Source of the DNA: Hyperoodon ampullatus
Taxonomy: Eukaryota; Chordata; Mammalia; Artiodactyla; Ziphiidae
Direction: 5' to 3'
Assembly (NCBI GenBank): GCA_949752795.1
Contig: OX457063.1
Location: 68,719,783 to 68,783,782, forward strand
Length of the DNA: 64,000 nt
Below, one piece after another: positions 58,301 to 61,300 of this stretch (within the stretch, counting starts at the first letter, position 1; each line of letters starts with the position of its first letter). A program made the translations under genes and the position numbers. The notes under the pieces were generated by a model. That model did not search any database, had not been told where the DNA came from, and saw nothing but the letters and a program-made list of their open reading frames with translations.

Positions 58301-61300
58301 GTGGATGGATCTCCAGACTATCATACAGAGTGAAGTAAGTCAGAAAGAGAAAAACAAGTATCATATATTAATGCATGTATGTGGAACCTAGAAAAATGGT
58401 ACAGATGAACCAGTTTGCAGGGCAGAAGTTGAGACACAGATGTAGAGAAGAAACGTATGGACACCAAGGGCAGAAAACCATGGTGGGGTGGGGATGGTGG
58501 TGTGCTGAATTGGGCAATTGGGATTGACATGTATACACTGATGTGTATAAAATTGATGACTAATAACCTGAAGTATAAACAAACAAACAAACAAAAAACT
58601 AATACTAAAGTTTCTTTGGGTTATTTGTATGGAAATATGTTAATATAAATGTTTCAGACATTACATGAAATTTCTAAAAATCTTATATGTTCTGGTATAA
58701 TGTTATAAGTCATAATTCTAGTTATTACTTTAAAATGTATATCTCAGAAAAAACTAAATTTCCTTGTCAATTGCATTATTATGAACTTTCACCAAATCTT
58801 TAACCATGGTCATTTTTAAGTCTTTTGTCATTTACAGACAGTTCTGGGTGTACTCTGATGCTTTTGAAAAAATGTTCCTATAAAAGGATTTCATCTTCAA
58901 GGAATTCATGGAAAGGACTCTGACAAGTACAGGTTTCTGGTAACTGACTATACTGCTGAACTGAATGAATAAGCATTTTCAGAACTCTAATGGAAAACTG
59001 ATGTATTCATAAAAGTGCTAACAAAAGATCAAGATAAAAAAAATTAATCACATGGGACTGAGTGAACTGATGAGGATGATTATAATTTTTGTGACTTTCT
59101 GTTTGAATTTAAAAAAAGTTATTCCTATTTTATTCTTTTTGATGCAATTTTAAATGTAGCTTTTGTTTTTTACTTTCTGATAGTTCATTATTAGTATATA
59201 GAAAAGCAACAGATTTCTGTATATTAATCTTGTATCCTTAAACTTTACTAAATTCATTTATTAGTTCTGATTGTTTTTGGGTGCAGACTTTAGGGTTTTC
59301 TATATAAAGTATCATGTCATCTACAAATAGTGACAATTTTACTTCTTCCTTTCCAATATGGATGCTTTTTATTATTTTTTAAATTAATTTATTTTTTCTG
59401 ATTGCTGTGGCTAGGACTCCCAGTACTATGTTAAATAGACGTGGAAAGAGTGGGCATCCTTGCTTGTTCCTGAATTTAGAGGGAAGGTTTTCAGCTTTTC
59501 ATCACTGATGTTAGCTGTGGGTCTGTCATAAATGGCTTTTATTTGTTGAGATATGTTCCCTCTATACCCACTTTGATGAGTTTTTATCATGAATGGATAT
59601 TGAATTTTGTCAAATGCTTTTTCTACATCTGTTGAGATGATCATGTGATCTTTATCCTTCCTTTTGTTAATGTGGTGAATCACATTGATTGATTTGCAAA
59701 TATTTAACCATCCTGCCTCCCTGGAATAAATCCAACTCAATTATGGTATATGATCCTTTTTATATACTGTTGGATTCAGTTTGCTAATATTTTGTTGAGG
59801 AGTTTTGCATCTATACTTAAAGATATTGGTCTGTAATTTTTTTCTAGTATCTTCTTCTGGTTTTGGTATTAGGGTAATTGTGGCCTCAGAATGAATTTGG
59901 GAGTGTTCCATCTTCTTCAATTTTTTGGAATAGTTTGAGAAGGATAGGTATTAGTTCTTTTTTATATGTTTCGTAGAATTCATCTGTGAAGCCATCTGGT
60001 CCTAGACTTTTGTTTGCTTGCATTTTTTTTTTAATGCAAATTCAATTTCACTACTAGCGATTGGTCTGTTCAAATATCTGTTTCTTCTTGATTCAGTTTT
60101 GACAAGTTGTATGTTTCTAGAAATTTGTCCATTTCTTCTAGGTTGTCCAATTTGTTGGCATATAACTGTTCATAGTATTATAATTTTTGTATCTCTGTGG
60201 TATTGGTTGTTATTTGTCCCTTTCATTTATTTTGTTTATCTGGGTCCTCTCTTTTCTTCTTGGTGATCTTGGCTTTATCAGTTTTTTTCTCTTTTCAAAA
60301 TAACAGCTCTTGGTTTCATTGATCTTTTCTATTGTTTTATTAAATTTCCATTTTATTTATTTCCTCTCTTATCTTTATTATTTTCTTCCTTCTGCTGACT
60401 TTGGGTTCTGTTTGTTCTTCTTTTTCCAATTCCTTTAGGTGGTAGATTGGGTTATTTATTTGAGATTTGTCTTGTTCTTGAGGAAGGCCTATATCGCTAT
60501 AAACTTCCTTCTTCAAACTTCTTTTGCTGTATTCCATAGATTTTGGAGTGTTGTTTCCATTTTCATTTGTCTTGAGGTATTTTCTGATTTCCTCTTTGAT
60601 TCCTTCATTGACTCACTGGGTTTTTTTTTTCTTTTTTCTTTTTTCTTTTTTTTTGCAGTACACGGGCATCTCACTGTTGTGGCCTCTCCCGTTGTGGAGC
60701 ACAGGCTCCGGACACGCAGGCTCAGTGACCATGGCTCACGGGCCCAGCCGCTGCATGGCATGTGGTATCTTCCCGGACTGGGGCACGAACCCGTGTCCCC
60801 TGAATCGGCAGATGGACCCTCAACCACTGCACCACCAGGGAAGCCTGACTCACTGGTTTTTTAGTGGCATGTTTAGTCCCAAATGGCTTTAAAAGACTTT
60901 TTAAAAGTGATGTGTGCTCTGTATCTGCAGCTTAGATTTTAGCCTGAATATTATTTGAGAATGACTCATCATTGACTATCTCTTTTGGTTGCCAACATGA
61001 ATCAATTAACAAGTACTTATTGAACACTTATTATGCATTTAATAACTTATTGTTCTAATGGGTTCTGTGGTAGGGTAAAAACCAAAGATAAACATACATG
61101 TGCTGTCAATGGGAGCTGTAACTTTCTTGAGTTGAGACAAAATAAGGAACTGGTGAAGAAGATAGTATTACGTATGTGAGCACTGTATACTGACTGTATA
61201 TAATCACACTGTATCTAATTCAGTGTGAATTTACTAGAGAAAATAACTGAATAAGACATTTAAAGTGCTATATGACTATATAGTAAATGTGAAATGATTT

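Noticed and set aside
50741..59118. Idea that the plus and minus L1 pieces at 48713-59118 are one twin-primed insertion
   Set aside because: The plus piece runs onward to the L1 3' end, the minus element resumes at 59133, and target repeats enclose only the plus part, so it is insertion within an older element.
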